Source: Bacillus benzoevorans (GTDB lineage Bacteria > Bacillota > Bacilli > Bacillales > Cytobacillaceae). Taken from it: a stretch of 64,000 bases of DNA. Below are positions 1 through 8,130 of this stretch, one piece after another; the first letter of the stretch is position 1, and every line of letters begins with the position of its first letter. Below the pieces are notes generated by a model. That model was given only the letters and a program-made list of their open reading frames with translations, did not search any database and was not told the DNA's origin. Made by a program: the position numbers and the translations under genes. The stretch lies in the NCBI RefSeq assembly GCF_014207535.1, contig NZ_JACHGK010000016.1, forward strand, positions 17,441 to 81,440, written 5' to 3'.

Positions 1-1104
1 AGGAACGAATCCTTCTAATTTCCCAAAAATGACTGATAAAACGGCTACAGTGATCGCCATAGCTGCCATTGGGATTTTCCTTCCACCTTTATCAGCAATC
101 AAAGAGGCAAAATAACATCCTGCTGGAACACCAAACATTAACAGGGTAGAAGCCGTTAATGTAGCATCAACGCTTAATCCTCTCTGACTCAAGAGTGTCG
201 TTGTCCAGGTAGTTATAACAAAACTTGCAGGCACTGTTAACATAACAAATAATAAGATGACAAAAGTTCTCTTACTATATTTTGGTGAAAATAACCCGAC
301 TATGACTTCCATTGTTTTTACTTTAGGCTCTACTTTGGAAGCCACTTCACTTAAATCGACTTTAGCTTTCGTTAACTCCTCGATAACTTGTTCGGCTTCG
401 TCTACTTTTCCTTGTGCCACTAACCAACGTGGAGATTCTTTTAAGTATTTAAGACCGGCAAAGAACCCTATTAAACCGATTCCACCCAGAAGGAAAATAT
501 GCCGCCAAGCACTTGGACTCATCGGAATCACAACACTGCACAAAATCCCAATAAAAGGAGCCGCTATGAAACCTATTGACGCTGTTAGGCTTTGCCATTT
601 TCCTCTAGTGGCACTAGGTGCCATCTCAGCAATATATACTTGCGAACAAACCATCAAACAAAAAATACCAAATCCAGTTATGGCACGTGTTATCGTAAAT
701 ATTAAAAGATTAGGTGCAAATCCATTAGCTACCGACGCTAGAGAAAAAATAAATATGGAGGCAAGGAATGTTTTTCTTCGACCAATAAAGTCCGAAATAA
801 CACCACCTGTTAAACCTCCAAGGGTCATTGCCACGAAATAAGCGAAATTGATCTTCCCAATATCCGCCATCGTTATACCCCAATCTGCCATCAATGAGGG
901 GGCAATAAATGCAAAATTCCAGTTATCCATCTGTTCAAAGAAATAAGCAAACGTGATAATGAAAAATAACATCTTATAGGGTCCAGTAACTTTCAAACCA
1001 TCAAAGTAATTATTTTTCGTTTTACTATTTTTGGCATCTGAGTTTTGTTCAATCCAACTATTATCCAATTTAACTGCCATGGTACTCTGCCTTTTAACTG
1101 CCAT
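1..1104 (-). CDS. MFS transporter, partial (C-terminus outside window)
   Basis: The minus strand is open from 1104 to the window edge and gives 368 residues of a major facilitator superfamily permease. After a hydrophilic N-terminus, hydrophobic segments follow, with typical MFS loop motifs: a Gly-rich GGLTGGVISDFIGRRKT stretch between TM2 and TM3, and a PESPRW-like sequence (LKESPRWLVAQGK) after TM6. The latter is characteristic of the sugar/metabolite:H+ symporter branch. Two in-frame ATGs lie 24 bp apart, at 1104 and 1080, in a tandem duplication. I chose 1104 because GAAGGAAAG precedes it at proper spacing, whereas the second has only a weak site. The sulfotransferase operon lies upstream on the same strand, so an organic acid or aromatic (sulfate ester?) substrate is possible, but the substrate cannot be read from sequence. 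Confidence 0.85.
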   Translation of the reverse strand, partial: MAVKRQSTMAVKLDNSWIEQNSDAKNSKTKNNYFDGLKVTGPYKMLFFIITFAYFFEQMDNWNFAFIAPSLMADWGITMADIGKINFAYFVAMTLGGLTGGVISDFIGRRKTFLASIFIFSLASVANGFAPNLLIFTITRAITGFGIFCLMVCSQVYIAEMAPSATRGKWQSLTASIGFIAAPFIGILCSVVIPMSPSAWRHIFLLGGIGLIGFFAGLKYLKESPRWLVAQGKVDEAEQVIEELTKAKVDLSEVASKVEPKVKTMEVIVGLFSPKYSKRTFVILLFVMLTVPASFVITTWTTTLLSQRGLSVDATLTASTLLMFGVPAGCYFASLIADKGGRKIPMAAMAITVAVLSVIFGKLEGFVP

Positions 1105-1110
1105 GGTACT
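1070..1110. repeat. 24-bp tandem duplication carrying the MFS start codon
   Basis: The 17-mer TTAACTGCCATGGTACT occurs at 1070-1086 and again at 1094-1110, period 24. It duplicates the start codon and the first four codons of the MFS gene in frame (MAVK... then MAVK...). Confidence 0.8.
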
Positions 1111-1189
1111 TTCCTTCTTTCAAAATATAAGTCATTCAATAAGTTTTTTTCTATACATTTTTCACTATTTGTAAAATTTGGTATATTCA

Positions 1190-1238
1190 TGAGCTTCCAT
1201 CAGTGGGGGGGCTTCTTCACCCACTGATGGAAGCTCAC
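1190..1238. repeat. Long perfect palindrome (17-bp arms)
   Basis: GAGCTTCCATCAGTGGG is followed, after a short C/T/G-rich loop, by its exact reverse complement. With the second palindrome at about 1265-1315 it fills the gap between the sulfotransferase and MFS genes. It may act as a terminator for the minus-strand operon. The wording of the stem (gagcttccatcagtggg) is also like the subterminal hairpins of IS200/IS605-type elements, so it may be a solo transposon-end relic; no transposase remains. Confidence 0.6.
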
Positions 1239-1260
1239 CCTGAGCCTGATTGTTAATTTA

Positions 1261-1318
1261 GGGCTTTACAGGCAGTTAATCCCCCACCTATCCAAATAAC
1301 TCTTGAGGTGGGGGTCTT
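1261..1318. repeat. Second palindrome in the MFS/sulfotransferase gap
   Basis: CCCCCACCT and AGGTGGGGG form a stem around a loop of about 20 nt. An outer GGCAGT/ACTGCC pair brackets it. Tandem imperfect palindromes without a gene suggest either a terminator pair or the remnant ends of a small IS200/IS605-like (PATE-type) element. Confidence 0.5.
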
Positions 1319-1360
1319 ACTGCCCGTTAATACGTGATACATTCACACTTAGCTATTCAT

Positions 1361-3262
1361 TTAAGCTTTGATTGTGATACCTGTATCATATTTCTTGTCA
1401 TCCACAATTACTTTTACTTTATAGTCTCCGTCTAAACCTTCTTTTGAGACGACCGTTCTTGTTTCACGGTCGTCTTCAGGCAAGAAGGTTCCTGTGCACA
1501 TTGCACCACGTTTCCCTTTAGATGTAGAGATAAAATATCTACGTGTTTCTTTGTCAGATTCTAGCAGCACCATGACCAATTGTCCCTTTTCGAATTTTGA
1601 TTCAAAGGTCAACATATCCACTTCATCTGTTATATGAGCTTCGTGTTTGTCTGGCAGGATTTCACCTGTATCTTCTGCAGGAATATCGTAATCCATCTGA
1701 GGTGTTTCACCTAATGAACCTAGAAGTTGTCCTTTACCAAGTGAAAGATTATTACCATCTTTAGAGTAAAGCGTGAACTTATTCGCACGATAATAGTTGG
1801 AATTAACCTTTAATTCTAATACCTTCTTATCATTAATGGTTTCAACTGTAATAGATTCTAGTTTCACATTTGGATCATCAATTTGAGCAAATGGACCCAG
1901 TTCCTCAGAAGCGTTTCCGTCACCGTCAAAGGCCATACCACCCGAATGTGTTAAGTAATGACCTTCGTTATAGTATAAGACATTACAAATATATGGGGAG
2001 AAAAATTCCTTGCCGCGTTCTTTTCCGTATTGCCATAATTGCTCAATTTCCATCTTATCTGTATCAATACGATACTTCACGCCACGAGAGTAACTATCAT
2101 TCGCAGCAAGATAGTTGTCAGGATTTTGTGCTCCAAAATGGTGATTATCAAAACACATAACATCGCCTAAAGGTGTAATTAAATTGGCATGTTGTTCATA
2201 CTGCCACTCAAAATCCCCTTCACCAATTGGTTTAAACATGTATGGTTGATATTCCTCTGGCCAGCCTTCTGGATCTGAGATAATCCAATTTAATTCCTCT
2301 GTATCAAAATCAATATTCACCATTGCGTTTATATGCCGTCCCGAAAACGTTAGTGAGTTCGTATGTTCGTCATACCACACAGCATTACAATGGAACCAGT
2401 CTTCATCTGACCATGAACCAGACTTTTGAGATCCTTGCTTAATAAAGTTAGAGAAAGTAATGGTTCGTTTTACATGGCCTGTATCCTTATCGATAACAAC
2501 AGCTTGATCTTCCACTGTCCCATTGTCTAAATCACAACTTAAGGCGACGATATCTCCATTCGGTAATGTAATTTGGTCATGGTGATAGCCACGCGGTACA
2601 CGATACTCTTTATAAATTTTTCCAACTGGGCTCATTTCATAAATACCTGAAACAAAGTAAGGCATCTTCATTAAGCGTTCAGAGCCAAGCAGGAGATTGC
2701 CATTAGGATGACGTTTAATATCCCAAACCATCGGGACGGTAAAGTTTAACCGCACATCGCCTGCATAGTCAACCGCAATAGCCAAATCATTTACCGCAGG
2801 ACAGAGGAACACTACATCATCTTGCATATGTTCCGGTGTTGTTTCCATGGATTCAACCAGTTTAGCTCCTGCCACTTCAGGTGTTTTAATCGTATGAACA
2901 ACTTTTTGATTATATTTTTGATAGGGATAGACTTCAATTTTATTCTCATAATTACTATATAAACCTAAAACAGGAATGATATGTTCTTTGCCTTTAGGAA
3001 AAGTATGATAAAAATCCGCTTCTTTTGTTTTCCCTAGTACACGAATCGTAATGGCAGTTTCTTCTTCCGTTCTAAATAACATAACTGCTGCTAAATCGTT
3101 CACGAAGTATGGGTTGTATTTAATTAAAGGGGCTTCCAGTGTAAATTGTCCTTGTTCAAACTCCTTTAACATGGCAGCCTCTGCCTTCGCTTGTTTATGG
3201 ATTAAATGTTCTTTATAGTTGTAAGCAACTGTCTCGCTCCTTCTTGCTGTTGCCATAATCAT
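1361..3262 (-). CDS. Aryl-sulfate sulfotransferase (AssT-like), cytoplasmic
   Basis: A 633-residue protein of the arylsulfotransferase (ASST) family, PAPS-independent enzymes that move a sulfate group from one phenolic ester to another phenol through a sulfo-histidine. Family blocks are visible: WDIKRHPNGNLLLGS, RGYHHDQITLPNGDIVALS, WFHCNAVWYDE, DNHHFGAQNP, SRGVKYRID and LTHSGGMAFDG. These supply the conserved His/Arg residues of the propeller active site. No signal peptide is present, unlike the periplasmic E. coli enzyme, so it should act in the cytoplasm. It overlaps the thioredoxin gene upstream by ATGA and shares its operon. The SD GAGGAGG lies 4 nt before the ATG at 3262 and 10 nt before a second ATG at 3256, so the true start could be 3256 (631 aa). 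Confidence 0.85.
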   Translation of the reverse strand: MIMATARRSETVAYNYKEHLIHKQAKAEAAMLKEFEQGQFTLEAPLIKYNPYFVNDLAAVMLFRTEEETAITIRVLGKTKEADFYHTFPKGKEHIIPVLGLYSNYENKIEVYPYQKYNQKVVHTIKTPEVAGAKLVESMETTPEHMQDDVVFLCPAVNDLAIAVDYAGDVRLNFTVPMVWDIKRHPNGNLLLGSERLMKMPYFVSGIYEMSPVGKIYKEYRVPRGYHHDQITLPNGDIVALSCDLDNGTVEDQAVVIDKDTGHVKRTITFSNFIKQGSQKSGSWSDEDWFHCNAVWYDEHTNSLTFSGRHINAMVNIDFDTEELNWIISDPEGWPEEYQPYMFKPIGEGDFEWQYEQHANLITPLGDVMCFDNHHFGAQNPDNYLAANDSYSRGVKYRIDTDKMEIEQLWQYGKERGKEFFSPYICNVLYYNEGHYLTHSGGMAFDGDGNASEELGPFAQIDDPNVKLESITVETINDKKVLELKVNSNYYRANKFTLYSKDGNNLSLGKGQLLGSLGETPQMDYDIPAEDTGEILPDKHEAHITDEVDMLTFESKFEKGQLVMVLLESDKETRRYFISTSKGKRGAMCTGTFLPEDDRETRTVVSKEGLDGDYKVKVIVDDKKYDTGITIKA

Positions 3263-3570
3263 AAAGCCTCCTCAATCATTTTGATGATGACTGGTTTCTG
3301 TTGTAAACCCGATTTTCTTGATACTTCTTTACCATCTTTAAACATCACTAAAGTTGGATACCCTTCTACACGATGTTCTTCAATTAAATCCGGATTATCT
3401 TCAAAATCAACTTTAATAATCTTTACTTTTTCACCATATGTTTTATCAATATCGTTTAATATAAAAGAAAGCATCTTACACGGTCCGCAAGTTTTAGAGT
3501 AAAAATCAACTAAAACGGATCCTTCAGATAAATCTGCGGTAAGTTCTTCTTTGACTAGTTCTTTTATCAT
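3259..3570 (-). CDS. Thioredoxin family protein
   Basis: A 103-residue thioredoxin fold. The redox motif CGPC is at residues 28-31 and the cis-proline loop is GYPTLVMF. The usual tryptophan before CGPC is Thr here (SKTCGPC), so it is not the canonical housekeeping TrxA. It sits between thioredoxin reductase (17 nt upstream) and the sulfotransferase (4-nt overlap downstream). That indicates a dedicated reducing branch for this operon, possibly keeping sulfotransferase cysteines reduced. That role is inference. Confidence 0.88.
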   Translation of the reverse strand: MIKELVKEELTADLSEGSVLVDFYSKTCGPCKMLSFILNDIDKTYGEKVKIIKVDFEDNPDLIEEHRVEGYPTLVMFKDGKEVSRKSGLQQKPVIIKMIEEAL

Positions 3571-3587
3571 ATTAATACCCCTCTGTA

Positions 3588-4526
3588 TTATATTTCTTGT
3601 CTTCTTAAGGCTTTAATATATGAACTTGCTTCTTGAGCGGCAATAGCTCCATCAGCAGTGGCTGTTACTACCTGGCGCAAGTGTTTGCTAATACAATCCC
3701 CTGCCGCGAAAATCCCAGGAATTTTTGTAGCCATTCGTTCATTGGCCTCTATAAATCCATGACCTTCAAGTAAGTTTGTCCCTTGAAGAAATTCTGTTGA
3801 TGGGATAGCACCGATATATTCAAAGACACCTTCACATTGAACAATCTGCTCATTCTCGCTCGTTTCTTTATCTGCAAATTTGACCCCTTTGAATTGGCCT
3901 CCTTCGCCTATAAATTCTACGACACGCTTATACGGATAAACGGTCACATTCGGTAATGAACGTAAGTAATCTGAGGAAACAGGATCGGCCGTTAAATCGA
4001 AATCAGTAATAATGGATAGTGATTTAGTAATAGTTGCTAGATAAGTTCCTTCATCTACTGCACTATTACCGCCTCCTATGATGGTCACATCTTTATCACG
4101 GTATTTAGCACCATCACAAATTGCACACCAACTAATAGCAGATCCTTTATACTCTTCTTCACCCGGAATATTTAAAGTTCTTGGACGGGTTCCTGTGGCA
4201 ACAATTACAGTTAAGGCCTCAATAACATCCTTATCTTCTTCAGTGTATATTTGTTTAATACCTTCCAGACTCTCGATTTTGGTTACAGTACGGTAATCAA
4301 AATCCACCCCTAATTCTTGAGTCTGCTCAAACATCTTTATGGCTAATTCAGCGCCGTTTACCTTACCTACCCCAGGATAGTTTTCGATTTCATTGGTATT
4401 GATAATTTGTCCGCCTGGAGCTAATTTATCAAGCAATAATACGTTTAAATTTGCTCTCACAGCATAAATGGCAGCTGTCATACCAGCTGGACCTGCACCA
4501 ATCACTACTAAATCATATCTACTCAT
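3588..4526 (-). CDS. trxB: Thioredoxin reductase (TrxB-type, FAD/NADPH)
   Basis: 312 residues from the chosen ATG at 4526, the normal TrxB length. The FAD dinucleotide motif GAGPAG is at residues 10-15. The redox pair CAIC lies at 134-137, inside the NADPH domain. The NADPH motif GGGNSAVDEG follows, and the C-terminal FAD motif is AAGDC. The frame is open further upstream to 4592, but GGTAGGAGAAAGTCG just before 4526 is a good ribosome binding site and the upstream 22 residues do not resemble TrxB. It is first in an operon with a thioredoxin and an aryl-sulfate sulfotransferase. A housekeeping trxB is probably elsewhere, making this a specialised paralogue. Confidence 0.88.
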   Translation of the reverse strand: MSRYDLVVIGAGPAGMTAAIYAVRANLNVLLLDKLAPGGQIINTNEIENYPGVGKVNGAELAIKMFEQTQELGVDFDYRTVTKIESLEGIKQIYTEEDKDVIEALTVIVATGTRPRTLNIPGEEEYKGSAISWCAICDGAKYRDKDVTIIGGGNSAVDEGTYLATITKSLSIITDFDLTADPVSSDYLRSLPNVTVYPYKRVVEFIGEGGQFKGVKFADKETSENEQIVQCEGVFEYIGAIPSTEFLQGTNLLEGHGFIEANERMATKIPGIFAAGDCISKHLRQVVTATADGAIAAQEASSYIKALRRQEI

Positions 4527-4588
4527 CGACTTTCTCCTACCCTTTTGATATTTAATAGACAATTTAATATTTTCTTCCTTTAGCTTAA

Positions 4589-4819
4589 TCATTTCCTGAT
4601 CATAAGCCGGACATGATATATGTCACCCGCTAATAACAAATATTCAGGAAAGATATCTCCTTCATAAAAATAATAAGGATTAATTTCATCGCTGGTATTG
4701 GTAGAATTAGCATATTTCATTATCCGTTCTAGGATAAAGCCAATCCTGTCAATTTTATCTCCTTGCTGATAAATTACTTGACCGTGCTGAAGTATCACTA
4801 TTTGATAAAATGGGAACAA
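4589..4819 (-). pseudogene. Truncated Crp/Fnr-like cNMP-binding domain
   Basis: The 76-residue reading frame reads like the sensory beta-roll of a Crp/Fnr regulator: GQVIYQQGDKIDRIGFILERIMKY, then YEGDIFPEYLLLAGDIYHVR. It stops before any dimerisation helix or HTH. It lies directly upstream of trxB on the same strand, where an operon regulator would be expected. I read it as the degraded N-terminal part of a regulator; the rest has been lost. Resemblance is by eye only. Confidence 0.45.
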
Positions 4820-5130
4820 GAATATATTTATTATTCATATATATATGATTAGTCCAACTGGACAACTATGTTAAAGACAATATTTTTGCAATATTACCCT
4901 AGATTCCTTACCGATCTGACAAAATCATAATCAGTGACAATTCCATTTTTCCCTGCATTTTAATACCAAGTAACTCTATGTGTTTATGATATGTTATATT
5001 AACATAAAATTCATATAACAACAATTTAATTTATTCAGATACAGCCAATAATATTGGTTCCATTTACTCCGACACCAACACCGAAGTGGAATGCTTGAGC
5101 ATATTGATCCGAGGTTCGAGCATTGTCGCA
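4820..5130. other. Intergenic region, no gene seen
   Basis: AT-rich sequence between the Crp remnant and the terminator at 5132. No open frame or RNA family is recognised. It should contain the promoter of the minus-strand operon. An unexplained point is that a plus-strand terminator follows although no plus-strand gene precedes it. Confidence 0.5.
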
Positions 5131-5131
5131 G

Positions 5132-5166
5132 CCCCTGTCTCTGTGTCTTTCAGGGGCTTTATTTTT
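5132..5166 (+). terminator. Rho-independent terminator
   Basis: AGCCCCTG, a loop of about 13 nt, then CAGGGGCT followed by TTATTTTTG. It is oriented for plus-strand transcription. It insulates the GntR operon from upstream read-through. Confidence 0.75.
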
Positions 5167-5167
5167 G

Positions 5168-5196
5168 TTGAAAAAATTCACGAATTATTATATAGT
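5168..5196 (+). promoter_or_regulatory. Sigma-A promoter of the gntR-ABC operon
   Basis: The -35 box TTGAAA is at 5168-5173 and the -10 box TATAGT at 5191-5196, with an exact 17-nt spacer. The -10 box lies inside the left arm of the operator palindrome. Confidence 0.75.
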
Positions 5197-5220
5197 ACAT
5201 TACAACAGTAATGTACTATA
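5191..5220. promoter_or_regulatory. Operator palindrome for the YtrA-type GntR regulator
   Basis: TATAGTACATTA and its exact reverse complement TAATGTACTATA are separated by CAACAG. The left arm covers the -10 box and the right arm ends 7 bp before the gene, so binding would block initiation. GntR/YtrA regulators use such operators for autorepression; that this regulator binds here is inference. Confidence 0.75.
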
Positions 5221-5230
5221 GTAGGGGATG

Positions 5231-5614
5231 ATGGCAATTCTTAATACAGATGGAACGAAGCCTATTTATATCCAGATAGCCGAATGGATGGAAACAGAAA
5301 TTATGAATGGGCATTTCAAGGCAGATGAGAAGGTATATTCGCAGTATCAATTAGCAGAAATGTATACCATTAACCCCGCTACTGCTGCTAAGGGGCTAAA
5401 TCTACTTGCGGATGAAAATATTCTCTATAAAAAGAGAGGATTAGGAATGTTTGTTACAGCAAATGCTGAAGAAAAAATATTAAACAAGAGGAAAAATAAA
5501 ATCCTCAAGGGATTAATCGAGGAGGTTGTACTGGAGGCAAAGCGGCTGCAGATCAGCAAAGAAGAAGTAGTAAGCATGATTAAAGAAAATCATATTTGGG
5601 AGAGGGAGCAATGA
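5231..5614 (+). CDS. GntR family transcriptional regulator (YtrA subfamily)
   Basis: 127 residues, the short YtrA type with an N-terminal winged helix and only a small C-terminal dimerisation segment. KPIYIQIAEWMETEIMNG...YSQYQLAEMYTINPATAAKGLNLLADENILYKKRGLGMFV follows the GntR winged-helix consensus. Consecutive ATGs stand at 5228 and 5231. I prefer 5231 because AGGGG abuts the first and because family members start at this point. Its stop overlaps the ABC gene start (ATGA), so the two are translationally coupled. YtrA-type repressors control ABC exporters induced by cell-envelope stress, in line with the genes that follow. Confidence 0.88.
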   Translation: MAILNTDGTKPIYIQIAEWMETEIMNGHFKADEKVYSQYQLAEMYTINPATAAKGLNLLADENILYKKRGLGMFVTANAEEKILNKRKNKILKGLIEEVVLEAKRLQISKEEVVSMIKENHIWEREQ

Positions 5615-6519
5615 AAACGGTTGAATGCAACAACCTGACAAAATTCTTTTTTAGAAAAGCTGTCTTAAATCAACTTTCTTTTTCACTGGAGGAAAATAAG
5701 ATTACTGGTCTCATAGGAAGAAATGGAGTAGGAAAAACAACATTATTAAAAATGATCGCTGGTTTTATTAAAGAAACGTCCGGTGAGCTGAAGGTATTTT
5801 CGCAACGGCCTTTTAATAGTCTTAATGTCTCATCCAATACCATCTTTGTTGACGACCAAATGAGTTTTCCCCCTGCATTACAGCTATACGAGCTATTAGA
5901 AGTCTCAAGTAAATTTTATCCAAATTGGGATATGGATTTAGCACAGCGCCTTTTTGATTACTTTTCTTTTGACCCAAGGAACTATCACAAGCGCTTGTCT
6001 AAAGGAAAGAAAAGTACCTTCAATGCCATTGTTGGGATTGCCGCACGCGCACCGTTAACCATTTTTGATGAACCAACGACGGGAATGGATACGGCAGTTC
6101 GCAAAGATTTTTACCGAGCACTTTTGAAGGATTATCTAGCTCGCCCAAGAACCATTATTCTTTCTAGTCACCATCTGGAGGAAATGGGGGATCTATTAGA
6201 GGATATACTCCTACTGAAGGATGGACAGGTGAAGCTTCATATGCCGATGGAGGAGTTTAAAGAATGGGCCATTGCACTAAAGGGATCGGCGGATTTGGTT
6301 CTTGAATGGGCAAAAGGGCGTGAGCTAATTTACAAAAATAATCTTGGGGTAAATTCCATCTACGCGGTTATGAAGAATGACTTCTTGCCAGAAGAACTCA
6401 TGCAGGCAAAGGAAAAGGGAATAGACATTTCAACGGTCCAGCCGAGTGATCTTTGTATTTATTTAACTGCATCGGCTAAGTCAAAGGAGGGAATTGATCA
6501 TGTCTTTCATCACCGTTAA
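5611..6519 (+). CDS. ABC transporter ATP-binding protein (YtrB-like)
   Basis: 302 residues from ATG 5611. The Walker A motif GRNGVGKT is at about 36-43. The signature is an unusual LSKGKKSTF in place of LSGGQ, typical of this exporter branch, and Walker B is PLTIFDEPTTGMD, followed by the switch-histidine region ILSSHHLEE. GGGAGAGGGAGCA precedes the start. It is coupled to the GntR gene and overlaps the permease gene, so it supplies energy to that permease in a GntR-controlled export or envelope-stress system. The substrate is unknown. Confidence 0.9.
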   Translation: MKTVECNNLTKFFFRKAVLNQLSFSLEENKITGLIGRNGVGKTTLLKMIAGFIKETSGELKVFSQRPFNSLNVSSNTIFVDDQMSFPPALQLYELLEVSSKFYPNWDMDLAQRLFDYFSFDPRNYHKRLSKGKKSTFNAIVGIAARAPLTIFDEPTTGMDTAVRKDFYRALLKDYLARPRTIILSSHHLEEMGDLLEDILLLKDGQVKLHMPMEEFKEWAIALKGSADLVLEWAKGRELIYKNNLGVNSIYAVMKNDFLPEELMQAKEKGIDISTVQPSDLCIYLTASAKSKEGIDHVFHHR

Positions 6520-7240
6520 TCCCGCAGAAATCGTCAAGAAGCAATATTTCTTTAAGCTTAGGGCCAATATTGATGCGTTTAGTTCCCTTGTGGGTCTTCA
6601 GCTTCTGGCTATCCTCATCTCATTATGGGGAACCAGTTCTTCAGGCATTTATTCGGGGGCATTGTCGATTGATGTTAGAAATTATTCGTCCGATATAGTG
6701 ATTGCTTTTACAATGATTTGGGGGTTTACGACTGCGATTACCATCACAACGAAGCCCTTTCGCCACCATGACTTTACGTTTGTGACGAACCGGGTTACCA
6801 GCGGGGTTTCAAATGTGCTTTTCCTGCTGACAGCAAGTGTTGTCGGCGGTATTCTAGCCATGCTGGCGAGAAATTTAATTATTTTAATCGTATATTCCTT
6901 TTTTAACCAGGAGTTGTACGGTTCTCCAATGTCAGACAAGGGCTTTTTCCTCGGCTTATTTGTTTCAATCCTTTATATCTTCTTTGTCTGTTCAATAGGC
7001 TACCTGATTGGTACGCTTGTTCAGGTAAATAAGGCAGCCGTGCTGATTATCCCTGCTTTGGTGATTGGGTCTATTTTTTTCGACGCGGGGATGCAAAGAA
7101 ATCCAACAGTGATGAACATACTGGAATTTTATTTTTTAGAATCATCCCCATGGACTTTTGCACTAAAAGCATTGATTACGGCCGTCGTTCTCTATTCGGC
7201 TTCCATTGCGATCACGAATCGAATGGAGGTTAGAAAGTGA
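6500..7240 (+). CDS. ABC transporter permease
   Basis: 246 residues with about six hydrophobic segments, including AVVLYSASIAITNR near the C-terminus. The ATG at 6500 has AAAGGAGGG at good spacing; an upstream TTG in the same frame at 6494 is unlikely. It overlaps the 3' end of the ATPase gene by 20 nt. It is the membrane half of the exporter. No substrate prediction is possible. Confidence 0.8.
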   Translation: MSFITVNPAEIVKKQYFFKLRANIDAFSSLVGLQLLAILISLWGTSSSGIYSGALSIDVRNYSSDIVIAFTMIWGFTTAITITTKPFRHHDFTFVTNRVTSGVSNVLFLLTASVVGGILAMLARNLIILIVYSFFNQELYGSPMSDKGFFLGLFVSILYIFFVCSIGYLIGTLVQVNKAAVLIIPALVIGSIFFDAGMQRNPTVMNILEFYFLESSPWTFALKALITAVVLYSASIAITNRMEVRK

Positions 7241-7929
7241 TGACAACGCTGCCGATAATTATATTAACTGTCATTTTTATTGCCGTTCTCTTTTTATATA
7301 TTAAAGGGAGCAGAAAATTTGTAACCGTAAAGGTCACTCATTGGTTATTGCTGATGTATACCGGTGTATTAGTATTTTCGATGATCGCAAATCCATTCGT
7401 AATAGATGTGAAAGGGAAACAGATACAAAAGGTTTCAGAAAAGGAATCGGAAAAGGTAAGACAAGACTTTTATGACAAAATTAGTAAGGGGAAGATTGAA
7501 GCATTAAGTAATCGAAGCCTGCTGAAACACAGCAGTTTTGAATTCCATCAGCCAACTTTGAAAATTAACTGTACGGGAGTGGAACCTCCCTTGGTCTATG
7601 TTGAGAAAACGAAGGCTGCTGATCATGGGATTGAAGCTTATGCCTTTGTGACTGGGCTGTTTATTAATGGGATTGATTTTACGGAAAAAATAACCCCTCC
7701 AAGATTCTCGGTTTCCGACATGGATGGATCCATAACAGTTCATAATGCTGAACATCAGACGATTGATGTAGCCATTTTAAAAAATGAATTCACGATTACC
7801 CAGTTTTCAGGCGGTGCTAAGATGTTCAGTCTCATTAATCATGATGCACCGGTTATCTATTTGAGGGTTCCAAAGCATATCAAAATCACAAGTGAAACAG
7901 ATATTGTGCCGATAATGGTTGAAGAGTAA
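7237..7929 (+). CDS. Membrane-anchored protein of the GntR-ABC operon
   Basis: 230 residues. Two N-terminal membrane helices (LPIIILTVIFIAVLFLYI and THWLLLMYTGVLVFSMI) are followed by a soluble domain of about 170 residues, likely outside the membrane. No family is recognised. GGAGGT at 7225-7230 serves either GTG 7237 or ATG 7240; both overlap the permease stop. Conservation of position suggests an accessory or sensor subunit of the exporter, but this is inference. Confidence 0.7.
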   Translation: MMTTLPIIILTVIFIAVLFLYIKGSRKFVTVKVTHWLLLMYTGVLVFSMIANPFVIDVKGKQIQKVSEKESEKVRQDFYDKISKGKIEALSNRSLLKHSSFEFHQPTLKINCTGVEPPLVYVEKTKAADHGIEAYAFVTGLFINGIDFTEKITPPRFSVSDMDGSITVHNAEHQTIDVAILKNEFTITQFSGGAKMFSLINHDAPVIYLRVPKHIKITSETDIVPIMVEE

Positions 7930-8007
7930 GTTCCCTTGATAATAAACTATGGTTTCGTAACGATATATGGATGAGTAACTGGGGATAAATAATTGTATTA
8001 GATCAAA

Positions 8008-8051
8008 AAAGCCGAATTTCTCTATGAATTAGATTAGAGAAATTTGGCTTG
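8008..8051. terminator. Terminator (bidirectional stem) after the ABC operon
   Basis: AAGCCGAATTTCTCTA, a 10-nt loop, then TAGAGAAATTTGGCTT, with A-rich and T-rich flanks. It can end the plus-strand ABC operon and, from the other side, the minus-strand beta-lactamase-like gene. Confidence 0.75.
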
Positions 8052-8130
8052 CATTTATTAATTAAATAACTTTATTCATATAATAAAAACCAGAATTTAT
8101 CTAGGACATGATAAAGGGCTTATTGCTTTA

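Noticed and set aside
257..841. Plus-strand 194-aa open frame
   Set aside because: It is the complement of the MFS transporter, whose minus-strand frame has membrane helices and MFS motifs and runs off the window.
1045..1227. Short frames over the MFS start region (both strands)
   Set aside because: They are shadows created by the 24-bp duplication and the palindrome, without ribosome sites.
5040..5165. Minus-strand fragment reading SDQYAQAFHFGVGVGVNGTNIIGCI
   Set aside because: No start codon and the frame crosses a terminator stem; possibly a scrap of a coat protein, but too short to support.
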